Of a DNA stretch of 64,000 nucleotides, positions 1 to 9,661 are shown in pieces. The position numbers and the translations under genes are program-made. Under the pieces are notes generated by a model. The model saw only the letters and a program-made list of their open reading frames with translations, was not told where the DNA came from and searched no databases. The stretch is from assembly GCA_009692685.1 (NCBI GenBank), contig SHYS01000004.1, positions 1 through 64,000 of the forward strand. Reading direction: 5' to 3'. How positions within the stretch are numbered: position 1 is the first letter of the stretch; every line of letters begins with the position of its first letter. Source of the stretch: Dehalococcoidia bacterium. GTDB taxonomy: Bacteria > Chloroflexota > Dehalococcoidia > UBA2979.

Positions 1-632
1 GCTTCAAGCGGATAGCCCCGGTGGACTTACCAGGCGAGCGTCTTGATGAGCAGCTTGGTCTCGTCGGCTGTCATCGCGCGAGACGGTAGCCGGTCCACTG
101 ACGACCTCACAGTGCCCGTGACGCAACGTACATGACCCTGCGCTGCCCTTCAGGGCACGCCGCTGACTAGGCCGAGCGCCGCCCCTGAGCCGCGCTGCGT
201 AGAATGCGGCTGACCTCGTGGTGAACCTCGCTGAAGCGTCGCGGGCTATGTGCGGGTGCTTCTGTTCAGCGTCGGTCCTAATTCGAGCTCCATCCCTCGA
301 CCATCGCACGAGTGGCCCAGGGGGCACGCACTCGACGAGGCGCGTATTCGGTGTCAGCGCCTTCAACTCAGCGGGCGAATCAGAGATCAGTTGGTGCGAG
401 AACTGCTATGGGTACTAGCAGATTCGCGGTCGCACGTCTTAGTGATCGTGCCTTCCCGCGATTCGCCGCGGCCGTATAGTCCGCCGGTCAACTGTCGCGC
501 GGGCAAGACTAGGAGACTCGTTCGACTGCCTGATAGGCAACGTTGCCGCGATAGATTCGCAGTGCGGGCAGGTCATCGGCGCGCTCCTTCGGACAAATCG
601 CGATGTCGCATGCTCAGTCGGAAACGCACGAG
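1..632. other. no supported gene
   Basis: Several short overlapping open frames exist on both strands, but none has a recognisable domain, a ribosome binding site or protein-like composition. The minus strand carries a 15-codon frame starting near position 79 that could be a remnant, but nothing supports it. I see no RNA gene or convincing repeat here. Confidence 0.5.
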
Positions 633-1397
633 CTACCTCGAACGCGCCTGTTCATCGAGGGGACGGCGTGCGACGGCGGCGATGCTCAGCCCGAACGGCA
701 GCCAAACCCGGCCTGCCAGCAGCCCACCCCAGGCTGCGATGTGCGACAGCGCCCAGTTCAGCGGCACCGGTACCGGCGTGAAGCGGATCTCCGCCTCGTC
801 GTGAGGGACGCCTCGACCGGGCAGACGCTCGAGCAGGCGATACGCGGCCGCCGGGAGCAGCATCGTCATCATGACGTACGAGCAGACCTCGACATCGAGG
901 TCTGCGTTGCGCAGAACGTTGCCGAGCTCGCGGCGGCGGTAGCGGCGCCAGTGGTGGTTGGCTACGTCGTGGCTGCTCCACAGCCACCTGTACGCCGGTA
1001 CCGTCACAAGCAGCACCCCACCGGGCTTCAGCACGCGACACAACTCTCGCACGGCGGCGGCGTCGTCCTCCAGGTGCTCGATCATGTCGAGAGCGACAAC
1101 CAGGTCGAAGCTGGCGTCCGGCAGGCCGAGGGCGCGGGCGTCCATCCTCGCCACGTCCAGCCCTCGACCGCGGGCGATCGAGACAGCCTCGGGGCTGAAG
1201 TCGACCGCGAGCACGCGGCCGTACTTCGCGAGGGCTCGCGAGGTCGCGCCGGTGCCTGCCCCTACATCCAGAATGCTCAGGTCATGACGGGACGGCAGCG
1301 CTCGCTGGAGCAGGCGGTCGATGATGCGGCGCCGTGCGCGGTGCCACCAGTACCAGTCCTCGTACGCGCCGAGTCGGGCGATCTCAGTGACGTCCAA
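633..1397 (-). CDS. class I SAM-dependent methyltransferase
   Basis: Predicted SAM-dependent methyltransferase of about 254 residues. The SAM-binding motif I reads LDVGAGTGATSRAL, followed by an acidic loop (VLAVDFSPEAV) and a DLVVALDMIEHLED motif typical of the Methyltransf_11/UbiE-like fold. The frame stays open further upstream, but that stretch is Arg/Pro-rich and unlike a protein. I chose the TTG at 1397 because GGAGAG lies about 5 bases before it and the fold begins there (LLDVTEIARLGAYEDWYWW). It lies next to a GT-C glycosyltransferase and a GtrA protein, so a role in modifying an envelope glycan or a lipid carrier is plausible. The substrate cannot be read from the sequence. C-terminal hydrophobic stretches may touch the membrane. 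Confidence 0.85.
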   Translation of the reverse strand: MDVTEIARLGAYEDWYWWHRARRRIIDRLLQRALPSRHDLSILDVGAGTGATSRALAKYGRVLAVDFSPEAVSIARGRGLDVARMDARALGLPDASFDLVVALDMIEHLEDDAAAVRELCRVLKPGGVLLVTVPAYRWLWSSHDVANHHWRRYRRRELGNVLRNADLDVEVCSYVMMTMLLPAAAYRLLERLPGRGVPHDEAEIRFTPVPVPLNWALSHIAAWGGLLAGRVWLPFGLSIAAVARRPLDEQARSR

Positions 1398-1555
1398 CAG
1401 CGCTCTCCGTGACGGTCCGTATGAGTTACCGGCGCGTCCCGGAGGTCGAGCGGCGACGGCTCGAGGACGACGGTCTACCTCGATAGGGGCATCGTATCGT
1501 GCGCGGTCGACATCCTCACGCGCGACCTCGAAGGGTGGCCGTGCGTGAGGAAGTG

Positions 1556-3274
1556 CTAGGGCGGGCCCGCGACGTCGTCGCGACGCAGCAGCAGCAGGCG
1601 CGCCGGTTTGTGGTCGAGCCACAGGTCGTAGCGTTTCTCGATGACCGCGTCCGTGTAGCGAGGCGGCACGGGTTCGGTGGCGATGGCGTAGCGCGGGTCG
1701 ATGATCGGCGCGTACAGCGACAACCACCAGTAGCCGGGGCGACCGACGTACCCCAGCTTCTCGAGGGACGTCTCACCGAGGTAGTAGCCGTCCCAAGATG
1801 CGCCCGCATCGAGTTCGAGCTCCGAGATACCCGCGGCCTTCGCATCTCGAGCAAGCTCCCACTGTGCCTGATGGTAGGCGATGTTATCGCGAGTGCCTGC
1901 GATGCTGAACAGCATCATGAAAAGTGTGACCGTCCAGCCGATGTGGAACGAGAAGCGCACGTCGCGCAGCGCCCACAGCACTAGGCCGATCGCAACCGGC
2001 AGCACCGGGAGTAAGTAGCGGTCCAGGGACGGGGCTGGCTGGCCCTCGATTGTCCAGTGACGGAACTGCGACGAGACGATCAGCGCGCCGATCGAGTTGA
2101 CGACGAGCAGGCCGAGCAGCAGTGCCGCCGCCCGACGTTCGTCGGCGGGTCGCGCTCGCCATCCGACCAGCCCGCGGGCCACCACGAGCCCGATGATGAG
2201 CGCCGCGAGCGTGCAGACGATCGTGAGCACGTCTCGAGTGGTGCTCCCCCAGATCGCCGAGCGCGCCTTCATCAGGTCGTTCGGGCCGATCCCGGCCGGG
2301 CTGAGGAAGTGCGGGATGAGTGGCATCCGCGCGCCGATCACCCAGAAGCCGGTGAAGCCAGCGATGACGAATGTCTGCCAGGCGGAGAACCACACCCACC
2401 CTCGAGTGCTGAGGCCACCGGTGATGGCCCGCAGGCTCAGCAGTACTCCGCCGGCCAGCGGCAGCAGGAACAAACCGAGGTAGATCGCTTCGACGACGAA
2501 CAGGCGCGCGGCGTGCAGGCGCACCTCGGACCAGCCGCCGAGGAGGATCTGCACGCGCATCTGCTGGTGCACCTCCGGCTCGCCGTGTACAAAGCGCAGC
2601 CAGATGTAGAAGGCGATGTAGACCAGCGCCGGGAAGGCAGCGACCTCGAGCGTGGTGCGCAGGCCTCGCAGGTTGGGGCGGATGTCACCCGTCGCCAGCA
2701 GCGAGACGACGACCACGAAAGGAATGAGGGCGCCCGGCTGCCGAACGAGGACCGCGCCGGCCGCGGCCACCGAACCCGCGAAGGTCCACCGGGCGCTGGT
2801 GCCGGTCCCGACGCCGCGGACGTAGCAGTAGAGGGAGATCGTGAGCATCGAGAGGAACGGCGCGTCGGTCATGAACGTGAACGCCAGTGAGTAGGCGAGC
2901 GGGTTGAAGAGGTAGATCGCGGTACCGAGTGCGCTGCGCGCGCGATCGTGAGTCAACTCCAGGAGCAACCCGTAAAACGCGAACGCGCTCAGGAACCAGA
3001 GCACCACCAGCGAGAGCCGGAACACGCCGAGTTCGGGCCCGAAGACAAGTGCGAACAGCGCCCCCCAGACGACCTGGAAGAGCAGGTTCGAACTCGCGAT
3101 CGTGAGGATCTCGAAATGACCTTCGTTGAGCAGGATCTCGACTGAGCGGATGTAGACCCAGTCGTCGGAGATCGCGACCGGGGCGAGGGTCGGCACGATG
3201 AACGTCGACGCGATGAAGGCGCCGAGGACAGCGAGGAACTGCCAGTGGGTGGCGGCGAGTCGGGACAGCGCCAC
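1556..3274 (-). CDS. GT-C family membrane glycosyltransferase (ArnT/PMT-like)
   Basis: About 572 residues with roughly ten or more hydrophobic segments. An acidic DD pair follows the first membrane segment (VAISDDWVYIRS, near residue 37), the position of the catalytic acidic motif of GT-C enzymes such as ArnT and protein mannosyltransferases. These enzymes move a sugar from a polyprenyl-phosphate donor to an acceptor outside the membrane. A soluble C-terminal part (about residues 470-572) follows the membrane block. The start is GTG at 3274 with a G-rich AGGGGTGG stretch before it. The methyltransferase lies downstream and the GtrA gene upstream on the same strand, which fits a polyprenyl-linked glycan transfer cluster. 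Acceptor and sugar are unknown. Confidence 0.8.
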   Translation of the reverse strand: MALSRLAATHWQFLAVLGAFIASTFIVPTLAPVAISDDWVYIRSVEILLNEGHFEILTIASSNLLFQVVWGALFALVFGPELGVFRLSLVVLWFLSAFAFYGLLLELTHDRARSALGTAIYLFNPLAYSLAFTFMTDAPFLSMLTISLYCYVRGVGTGTSARWTFAGSVAAAGAVLVRQPGALIPFVVVVSLLATGDIRPNLRGLRTTLEVAAFPALVYIAFYIWLRFVHGEPEVHQQMRVQILLGGWSEVRLHAARLFVVEAIYLGLFLLPLAGGVLLSLRAITGGLSTRGWVWFSAWQTFVIAGFTGFWVIGARMPLIPHFLSPAGIGPNDLMKARSAIWGSTTRDVLTIVCTLAALIIGLVVARGLVGWRARPADERRAAALLLGLLVVNSIGALIVSSQFRHWTIEGQPAPSLDRYLLPVLPVAIGLVLWALRDVRFSFHIGWTVTLFMMLFSIAGTRDNIAYHQAQWELARDAKAAGISELELDAGASWDGYYLGETSLEKLGYVGRPGYWWLSLYAPIIDPRYAIATEPVPPRYTDAVIEKRYDLWLDHKPARLLLLRRDDVAGPP

Positions 3275-3374
3275 CCCTCGCGACGTCGAGGCGAGCCCGC
3301 TATCGAGGACGTGGCCGGGTGACGTGCTCAGCGCGCGTGCTCCTCTGTGCAGGCCGTGGTGGCCTGGTGAGTGG

Positions 3375-3800
3375 TCACGCCGTCACATCGACGGAGCTGC
3401 GGCGCCGCCAGCGCTGCCCGAAGGCAAAGACGCGATAGCCCTGATAGTTCCAGAGTGCGGCGACGACAGCCGCGCCGGCCTTCGCGAGGTTGAGTGTGAG
3501 CCGGTGATTCGAGTCGAACGGCAGGAGGAGGAGCGTCAGTGTGGCATTGTCGATAGTGATACCGGCGATGGCAACCATGGCGAAGGCGCCAAACCCCCGC
3601 CAGTCACGGTCGGCACGGAAGGTGACACGGGCGTGGAGCTGGTAGCCCACGGTCGCCGCCACCACAAAGGCGATCGTGTTTGCCAGGAGCACGTACGGTC
3701 TCGAGATATCGTGAGCAAACAGCAGGACGACGTTGAATACCGCGAAGTTGATCGTGGTGACCAGAGCGCCAACGACGAGGAATCTGACCGCTCGATCCAT
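3375..3800 (-). CDS. GtrA-like family membrane protein
   Basis: A 141-residue protein with four hydrophobic segments and the GtrA/DPMS-like pattern: an N-terminal RFLVVGALVTTINFAVFN segment, a central YQLHARVTFRADRDW loop and a C-terminal WNYQGYRVFAFG motif. GtrA-family proteins are thought to help flip or position polyprenyl-phosphate-linked sugars for transfer on the outer face. Its neighbour downstream is a GT-C transferase, which is the expected partner type. The ATG at 3800 is the natural start. It lies about 140 bases downstream of tRNA-Ala in the same direction. Confidence 0.85.
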   Translation of the reverse strand: MDRAVRFLVVGALVTTINFAVFNVVLLFAHDISRPYVLLANTIAFVVAATVGYQLHARVTFRADRDWRGFGAFAMVAIAGITIDNATLTLLLLPFDSNHRLTLNLAKAGAAVVAALWNYQGYRVFAFGQRWRRRSSVDVTA

Positions 3801-3938
3801 GCGCCCGGGACCTGTCCTCGACTGGTTGGGCGCTGCTCGGACGCCCGCTCAGTCATGGTAACGGAGGGCACGCCGCCATGCCCGCGGGGTGTAGGCCGGC
3901 TACCTCGAGGGGCTCGTAGATGTCGCGAAGGCGGGTCC

Positions 3939-4014
3939 TGGTGGAGATGGGGGGGCTCGAACCCCCGACCTCTGCATTGCGAACGCAGCGCTCTCCCAGC
4001 TGAGCTACATCCCC
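3939..4014 (-). tRNA. tRNA-Ala (anticodon CGC)
   Basis: On the minus strand the 76 bases fold into a complete cloverleaf. The acceptor stem is GGGGATG/CATCTCC, the D stem GCTC/GAGC and the anticodon loop TTCGCAA, giving anticodon CGC. The T arm is GGGGG-TTCGAAC-CCCCC. The terminal CCA is encoded (3939-3941). It reads GCG alanine codons, which are frequent in this GC-rich window. It lies just downstream of rimM, so it could be co-transcribed with the ffh operon. Confidence 0.97.
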
Positions 4015-4091
4015 GGGAACCAGCATCGAGTATACGAACCGCCATCGAGCACCCGCAAACGATGGGCCGATGGGCCGGGTGCGGCCGCAGG

Positions 4092-4598
4092 CTACTCGGT
4101 GAGGCCGGGTAGCAGCTCGATGACCATGCGGCGTCCTGCAACGTCGACGGTGAGGATGGTGTCTGGGATCGCCGGCAGCAGCAGGTCCTTCGCGCCCTCG
4201 CGCCGCACGAGGTAGACGTCGTTTGAGCCGGTACGCAGCACCTCGACCAGTTTGCCGAGCGCCTCGCCCTCGGAGGTTTCGACGGCCATGCCGACAAGGT
4301 CGTGGACGTAATATTCGCCCTCGGGCAGCTCCGGCAGCTCGGATTCGGGGATCTCGATCAACTCGCCGACGAGGGAGGCGGCGGCCTCGCGACTTTCGAA
4401 GCCCCGAAAGAGGACGGTGGGGTAGCCTCGCGGGAACTGCACGTCAAGGACTTTGCGCGGGATGCCCTGCAGCAGCAGCGTCACGCCGGTCTTGAAGCGT
4501 TCCGGGTTCGAGGTGAGTACGGTGACTTTGACGTGCCCGTGCACGCCCCAGACGCCGTTGATCGAGCCGACGGCGACTTTCTTGCGCTTGCTGGGCAC
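4092..4598 (-). CDS. rimM: 16S rRNA processing protein RimM
   Basis: A 168-residue RimM, the usual family length. The N-terminal beta-barrel domain has VGSINGVWGVHGHVKVTVLT and the region between the two domains EGEYYVHDLVGMAVET. The C-terminal PRC-barrel domain contains RTGSNDVYLVRREGAKDLLLPAI. RimM binds ribosomal protein S19 and helps mature the 30S head. It is the last protein gene of the ffh-rpsP-khpA-rimM order on the minus strand, followed by tRNA-Ala. It ends with TAG. Confidence 0.97.
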   Translation of the reverse strand: MPSKRKKVAVGSINGVWGVHGHVKVTVLTSNPERFKTGVTLLLQGIPRKVLDVQFPRGYPTVLFRGFESREAAASLVGELIEIPESELPELPEGEYYVHDLVGMAVETSEGEALGKLVEVLRTGSNDVYLVRREGAKDLLLPAIPDTILTVDVAGRRMVIELLPGLTE

Positions 4599-4673
4599 GT
4601 CGATCTCCGCGCGGGTGGTCGGGGGCGTCGAGGTCGTGGCGCTACTCGATGACTGGTCGGTACGCGGCCGGTG

Positions 4674-4901
4674 CTATTCGATGCTCAGGTAGGCGCGCAC
4701 ACCGGCGCGCGTGGCGGCGACGTGTAGGAGCGATCGCATCGCGTTGGCGATGCGACCGTCTCGACCGATCACGCGGCCCTTGTCGGAGTCGCCCACGTAG
4801 AGGTGCACGACTACGCGGTCGCCCTGGTCTTCTTCCTCGACGCGAACTTCGTCGGGGTGTTCGACGAGCGCGCGAGCGAGGTACTCGATGAGTTGTTTCA
4901 T
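4674..4901 (-). CDS. khpA: KH-domain RNA-binding protein KhpA (YlqC)
   Basis: A 75-residue single KH domain protein. It begins MKQLIEYLARALVEHPDEV and carries the RNA-binding GxxG loop in KGRVIGRDGRIANAMRSLL. KhpA is a small RNA chaperone, often acting with KhpB/Jag in cell envelope and division control. It lies 17 bases downstream of rpsP and upstream of rimM, its common location in Gram-positive-type genomes. Confidence 0.95.
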   Translation of the reverse strand: MKQLIEYLARALVEHPDEVRVEEEDQGDRVVVHLYVGDSDKGRVIGRDGRIANAMRSLLHVAATRAGVRAYLSIE

Positions 4902-4918
4902 CGTCGGTGGCTCGCCGG

Positions 4919-5338
4919 CTATTCGGCGGCCGGGGCAGCTGCCTCGGCTGCCGCAGCTGCCTCGGCTGCCGCAGCTGCCGCGGCTGCCTTGGCTGCCGCA
5001 GCTACCTCGGCGATGGCGGCCAGTCGGGCTGCCTCGGCGGCGGCCGCAGCCTCACGCTCGATCTTCGAGGGCTTGGTCACGCGCTTCGGCGGCGCGGAGA
5101 TCGCGATGCCGTTGTCGGCGAAGAGGCGGTGCACCGTGTCCGAGGGTTGCGCGCCGACGGAGAGCCAGTGCGCCACGCGCTCCTGGTTCACCACGAACAC
5201 CTTGGGGTGCACGCGGGGGTTGTAGTGCCCGAGCACCTCGACGAAGTCGCCGTCGCGCTTGGCGCGCTGGTCAGCCACCACCACACGGTACGAGGCCTGG
5301 TGGATCTTTCCAGTCCGGCGCAATCGAATTCTCAGCAC
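4919..5338 (-). CDS. rpsP: 30S ribosomal protein S16 with Ala-rich tail
   Basis: Residues 1 to about 85 are a normal S16 core (MLRIRLRRTGKIHQASYRVVV, GHYNPR, VGAQPSDTV). The family is usually 80-90 residues; here 139. The extra C-terminal 45-50 residues are almost all Ala with scattered Glu and Lys, likely a helical or disordered tail on the 30S surface, as seen in some high-GC lineages. Part of the tail is encoded by an 18-base DNA tandem repeat (4936-4971), so its length may vary between strains. It follows ffh and precedes khpA. Confidence 0.96.
   Translation of the reverse strand: MLRIRLRRTGKIHQASYRVVVADQRAKRDGDFVEVLGHYNPRVHPKVFVVNQERVAHWLSVGAQPSDTVHRLFADNGIAISAPPKRVTKPSKIEREAAAAAEAARLAAIAEVAAAAKAAAAAAAAEAAAAAEAAAPAAE
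4936..5000. repeat. 18-base tandem repeat in the rpsP tail
   Basis: The unit CAGCTGCCTCGGCTGCCG occurs at 4936-4953 and 4954-4971, followed by degenerate copies to about 5000. It encodes alternating Ala and Glu/Ala residues on the minus strand. The period is a multiple of three, so copy-number change keeps the frame. Confidence 0.85.
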
Positions 5339-5480
5339 AACATGCCTCCCAGAGCCCTCGATGGTGGGCTCGATGTTACGTGACTCCGCGGAACGTCGAG
5401 GTCGCGACTCCGAGGAGCGCGTGCGGCCTAGAAGCCCGGAAATAGCTATCTGGCTCGAATTGTCCTCCGAAGCGCGAACC

Positions 5481-6815
<1,335 letters not shown>

Positions 6816-6824
6816 CAGTTGGGG

Positions 6825-6830
6825 AGTGTA
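6825..6830 (-). promoter_or_regulatory. candidate -10 box of ffh
   Basis: TACACT on the minus strand ends 9 bases upstream of the ffh ATG. That spacing would place transcription start at or near the start codon. Similar TAGACT/TACACT boxes precede other genes in the window. No clear -35 is seen. Confidence 0.4.
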
Positions 6831-6911
6831 GCGGATACGTGGAATAGAGCTGAGCGATAGCCCGCAACGCTCCATGTAATCTTTGTTTGCGCCGGGAAGG
6901 AGGTCGACAGG

Positions 6912-8187
6912 ATGAGTTCCGCAATAGAGGACCAGCTGTACGTTGCCCAAGTCGGAATCCAAGTCGCGTTGTACTCGGGGCGCGGGCCGACGCTTCGGCA
7001 ACCGTTGCGGGAACCGGAGCAGTGATGGTGTGTTAGAGGCTACTGGGATCCTTTGCACCTGCCGGATGCCGACGGAGTTGAGCGGCCGTCAGGGCTGCTG
7101 CTTACGGTGGAATTTCTCGCGTCGAGCTTTGATGGTGCTGAAGACTCTGCTACGCGGACGAGAGATGTGGTCGGTCGAATGGCAGCGTGTTTCGCCAGCT
7201 GTCCGCCTGAACCAGTTCATCTTGTGCGGTTGGCGTGGATGAATATATTCGGTGAATTACAGACGCAGCGGGACTATTTCTATGACAACGATCGCCCGCC
7301 AACCATCTTATTCAGCCCACTCGCACTTGGTGAGTTTCTCAATCAAATGGCATCGATTGATGGGCAGACGCGCGACTTGATCGAGCTCGCAGCACGTTGG
7401 TACGCGCACTCGACCGGCGGCCTATCGGCCTGCGACAAGTTCCTCAGTGCCTGGATCGGGCTTGAGGCCATAGGACCGCTGCTCGATGGGTACTTCCATC
7501 CAATTCGGCGCGCCGCGTGCACGGTTTGTGAGACGCCGGCTGGCGAGGACCGCGACCGAAAGTGGGCAGGCGTCGAGCATCTCGTGCGGGATGTAGCGCC
7601 GGAATTGTTGGACGGACGGGAGCTGGGAGACCTTCTGTCCCTTAGGAACGCGATCGTGCATGAGTTGCGCGCCTATGTGGATCTGGAGAGAGACGGTGCA
7701 GCTGGTCCCAGACCTCCAACTTTGCCTCGGTGCTGGAACGCTGGTTGCCCACAGCGGTCCCGTGGCGCCCCCAACCTTTGGATGGAAGGGGTCACTTCCG
7801 AGGGACTACACCGAACACCCTGATGCGCCAGCCGAAATTATCGCTCCGCAAGTACTCCCAGATCATCGCTCCTTCCTCGGCGGGCGGCTCGAGATGGTTC
7901 GCGATCTGCAGGTCTCGGATGAGACTGTCAACGAGAACGGCGAGTACAGGGCCAGCGCGACGGTCGGGTTCAAGTTCCGCGCGACCGCCCCCCGCGGTGT
8001 GACTGAGGCCGACCTTCACCGGGATTACGTTCTCTTCAGCCGAACGGGAGTCGCCTACGAGTTGACGAATCGGAACACGGATCCGCCCACGCCCTCAGCC
8101 GTCGTGGAATGGAGACGGATGGACCTAACGCCAGCATGGGAGCGCGGGCGGGCTCGCAATGCGGTGAGGGAGCCCGGTGGGTCTTGA
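6912..8187 (+). pseudogene. broken gene with HEPN-like RNxxxH motif
   Basis: A good ribosome binding site (AAGGAGG at 6897-6903) precedes ATG 6912. That frame stops at TGA 7023 after 37 codons, continues without interruption to 7823, and its natural continuation after about 7690 is in the +1 frame ending at 8187 (C-terminal part with GGRLEMVRDLQVSDETVNENG). This looks like one gene of roughly 420 codons broken by a stop and a frameshift. The middle part carries SLRNAIVHE, matching the R-N-x3-H catalytic motif of HEPN RNases or ligand-binding HEPN domains. The family was not recognised. The stretch is visibly less GC-rich than its neighbours and lacks the CCTCGA word common elsewhere, suggesting acquisition. 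An N-terminally shortened product from TTG 7053 is possible. Confidence 0.6.
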
Positions 8188-8201
8188 ATGCTTGGATCAA
8201 G

Positions 8202-8227
8202 ACGGGCCGCTCGCAAGGGCGGCCCGT
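8202..8227. terminator. candidate bidirectional hairpin terminator
   Basis: Perfect 9-base stem (ACGGGCCGC / GCGGCCCGT) with an 8-base loop, between the plus-strand pseudogene and the convergent gap gene. There is no strong T-run on either side, so it could also be a simple hairpin. Confidence 0.5.
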
Positions 8228-8249
8228 TCGTTACATCGAGGCCTGACCG

Positions 8250-9272
8250 CTACTCGAGGCCGCGCTCCGCGATCAGGGCGCACAGGTCCGCGAGGCGGCA
8301 CGAGAAGCCGTATTCGTTGTCGTACCAGCCCATGGTCTTCGTCATCTTGCCGTTGTCGATCACCATCGTCGAAGGCAAGTCGAAGATCGCGGAGCCGGGG
8401 TGGTTCTTGTAGTCGCTCGAGACCAGTTGCTCGCGCTCCGTGTAGAGGAAGCCCTTCATCGGGCCGTCCGCCGCGGCCATGAACGCCTCGTTGATGGCGC
8501 CAATCGAGGCGGGCTCGACGAGGTCCGTCACTAGGTCGACCACCGACACGGTCGGGGTCGGCACGCGGAAGGCGAGGCCGGTCAGGCGCCCCTTCAGCTC
8601 CGGTATCATCTTCGTGGCGGCCTCGGCGGCGTTGGTGCTGGTGGGGATGATGTTGAGGGCAGCGGCACGCGCGCGACGCAGGTCGTCGTGCTTGCGGTCC
8701 ACCAGGTTCTGGTCGTTGGTGTAGGAGTGGATGGTGGTCATAAAGCCGCGCTCCACACCGAAGGCGTCGTGGAGGACCTTCACCATCGGGACCACGCAGT
8801 TCGTGGTGCAGGAGCCGGGGGAGATGACGTGGTGCTTCGAGGGGTCGTACTCCTCGTGGTTCACGCCCATGATCACCATCCAATCCTCGCCCTTGCCGGC
8901 GGCGGAGATGATGACCTTCTTCACGCCGTCGCGGATGTGGAGGGCTGCGGCCTTGCGGTCGCGGAACTCGCCCGTGCACTCCATCACCACGTCGACCTTC
9001 GCCTCGCCCCACGGGACCTTTGAGGGGTCGCTCTCGCTGAAGACGGCGACCTCGTGCGTGCCGCCGACGAGGAAGGAGCTGGCCTTGTCCTCGATGGTGG
9101 CCGGGAAGCGGCCGTAGTCGGAGTCGTACTTGAGGAGGTGGGTGTGCATCGCGACGGGGCTGCGGCCGTTGATGGCCACGATCTCGAAGTCGTTACGATG
9201 GTTGAGCCACCAGGCGCGAAAGAATTGGCGCCCCGTGCGCCCGAAGCCGTTGATCGCGACGCGCATCGCCAT
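8250..9272 (-). CDS. gap: glyceraldehyde-3-phosphate dehydrogenase, type I
   Basis: Interconverts glyceraldehyde-3-phosphate and 1,3-bisphosphoglycerate. ATG 9272 gives 340 residues, starting MAMRVAINGFGRTGRQFFRA with the Rossmann GxGRxGR motif. The catalytic Cys lies in SPGSCTTNCVVP and the catalytic His in FMTTIHSYTNDQ. An AGGGGG ribosome binding site precedes the ATG; the longer frame upstream is Arg-rich and not conserved. The acidic residue that binds the adenosine ribose of NAD (normally Asp after IN) is replaced: the sequence is VAINGRSPV, with Gly 36 and Arg 37. This resembles NADP-preferring GapB-type enzymes, so an anabolic or NADPH-linked role is possible. No other glycolytic gene is adjacent; enolase is 2 kb away. 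Confidence 0.95.
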   Translation of the reverse strand: MAMRVAINGFGRTGRQFFRAWWLNHRNDFEIVAINGRSPVAMHTHLLKYDSDYGRFPATIEDKASSFLVGGTHEVAVFSESDPSKVPWGEAKVDVVMECTGEFRDRKAAALHIRDGVKKVIISAAGKGEDWMVIMGVNHEEYDPSKHHVISPGSCTTNCVVPMVKVLHDAFGVERGFMTTIHSYTNDQNLVDRKHDDLRRARAAALNIIPTSTNAAEAATKMIPELKGRLTGLAFRVPTPTVSVVDLVTDLVEPASIGAINEAFMAAADGPMKGFLYTEREQLVSSDYKNHPGSAIFDLPSTMVIDNGKMTKTMGWYDNEYGFSCRLADLCALIAERGLE

Positions 9273-9414
9273 CGGATTGCCCCCTGAAGTCCGCAGCGCC
9301 TCCCGACGAGGCGCGGGAATTATTGTCGCGCGCGTCCGGCCGGAATGGGGAGTCCGCGAAGCCGCGCGCGCCAAGATCTGATGATCTTTTTGCTTTTGCG
9401 TCCAGAGGCCGAAC

Positions 9415-9633
9415 TCAGCCTCGGATCCGGACCTGCCACCGCCGGACAGCGACCCCGGCCCAGACTGCCTCGACGACTCCGAACGGCCACGCGCCGGCGA
9501 GGAGCCCGTACGCCGACGAGGCTAGGCACGCCGCCGCAAACGCCAGCACGTACCGCGGCGCGCGTGCTTCGAGGGCGTAGAACACCAGCATCGCCGAGAC
9601 GGCCAACGCGCCGAAGGTGGTGAGTGCGTTCAT
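9415..9633 (-). CDS. small conserved membrane protein
   Basis: A 72-residue protein with two or three hydrophobic segments (TTFGALAVSAMLVFYALEAR, YVLAFAAACLASSAYGLL, PFGVVEAVWAGVAVRRW). This pattern resembles a widespread short bacterial membrane protein family of unknown function. It starts with ATG 9633, 28 bases after the end of the upstream minus-strand gene. Function unknown. Confidence 0.7.
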   Translation of the reverse strand: MNALTTFGALAVSAMLVFYALEARAPRYVLAFAAACLASSAYGLLAGAWPFGVVEAVWAGVAVRRWQVRIRG

Positions 9634-9661
9634 GGCCCGCGCCTCAATGTCTGCGCGGGAG

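Noticed and set aside
633..1727. Longer N-terminus for the methyltransferase
   Set aside because: The extra part is Arg/Pro-rich and not fold-like; TTG 1397 has a good ribosome binding site.
2057..2890. Long open frame antisense to the GT-C gene
   Set aside because: Charged, low-complexity product typical of GC-rich antisense frames; the minus-strand membrane protein is clear.
3536..4297. Open frame across the tRNA-Ala
   Set aside because: It contains the translated tRNA sequence; the tRNA cloverleaf is complete.
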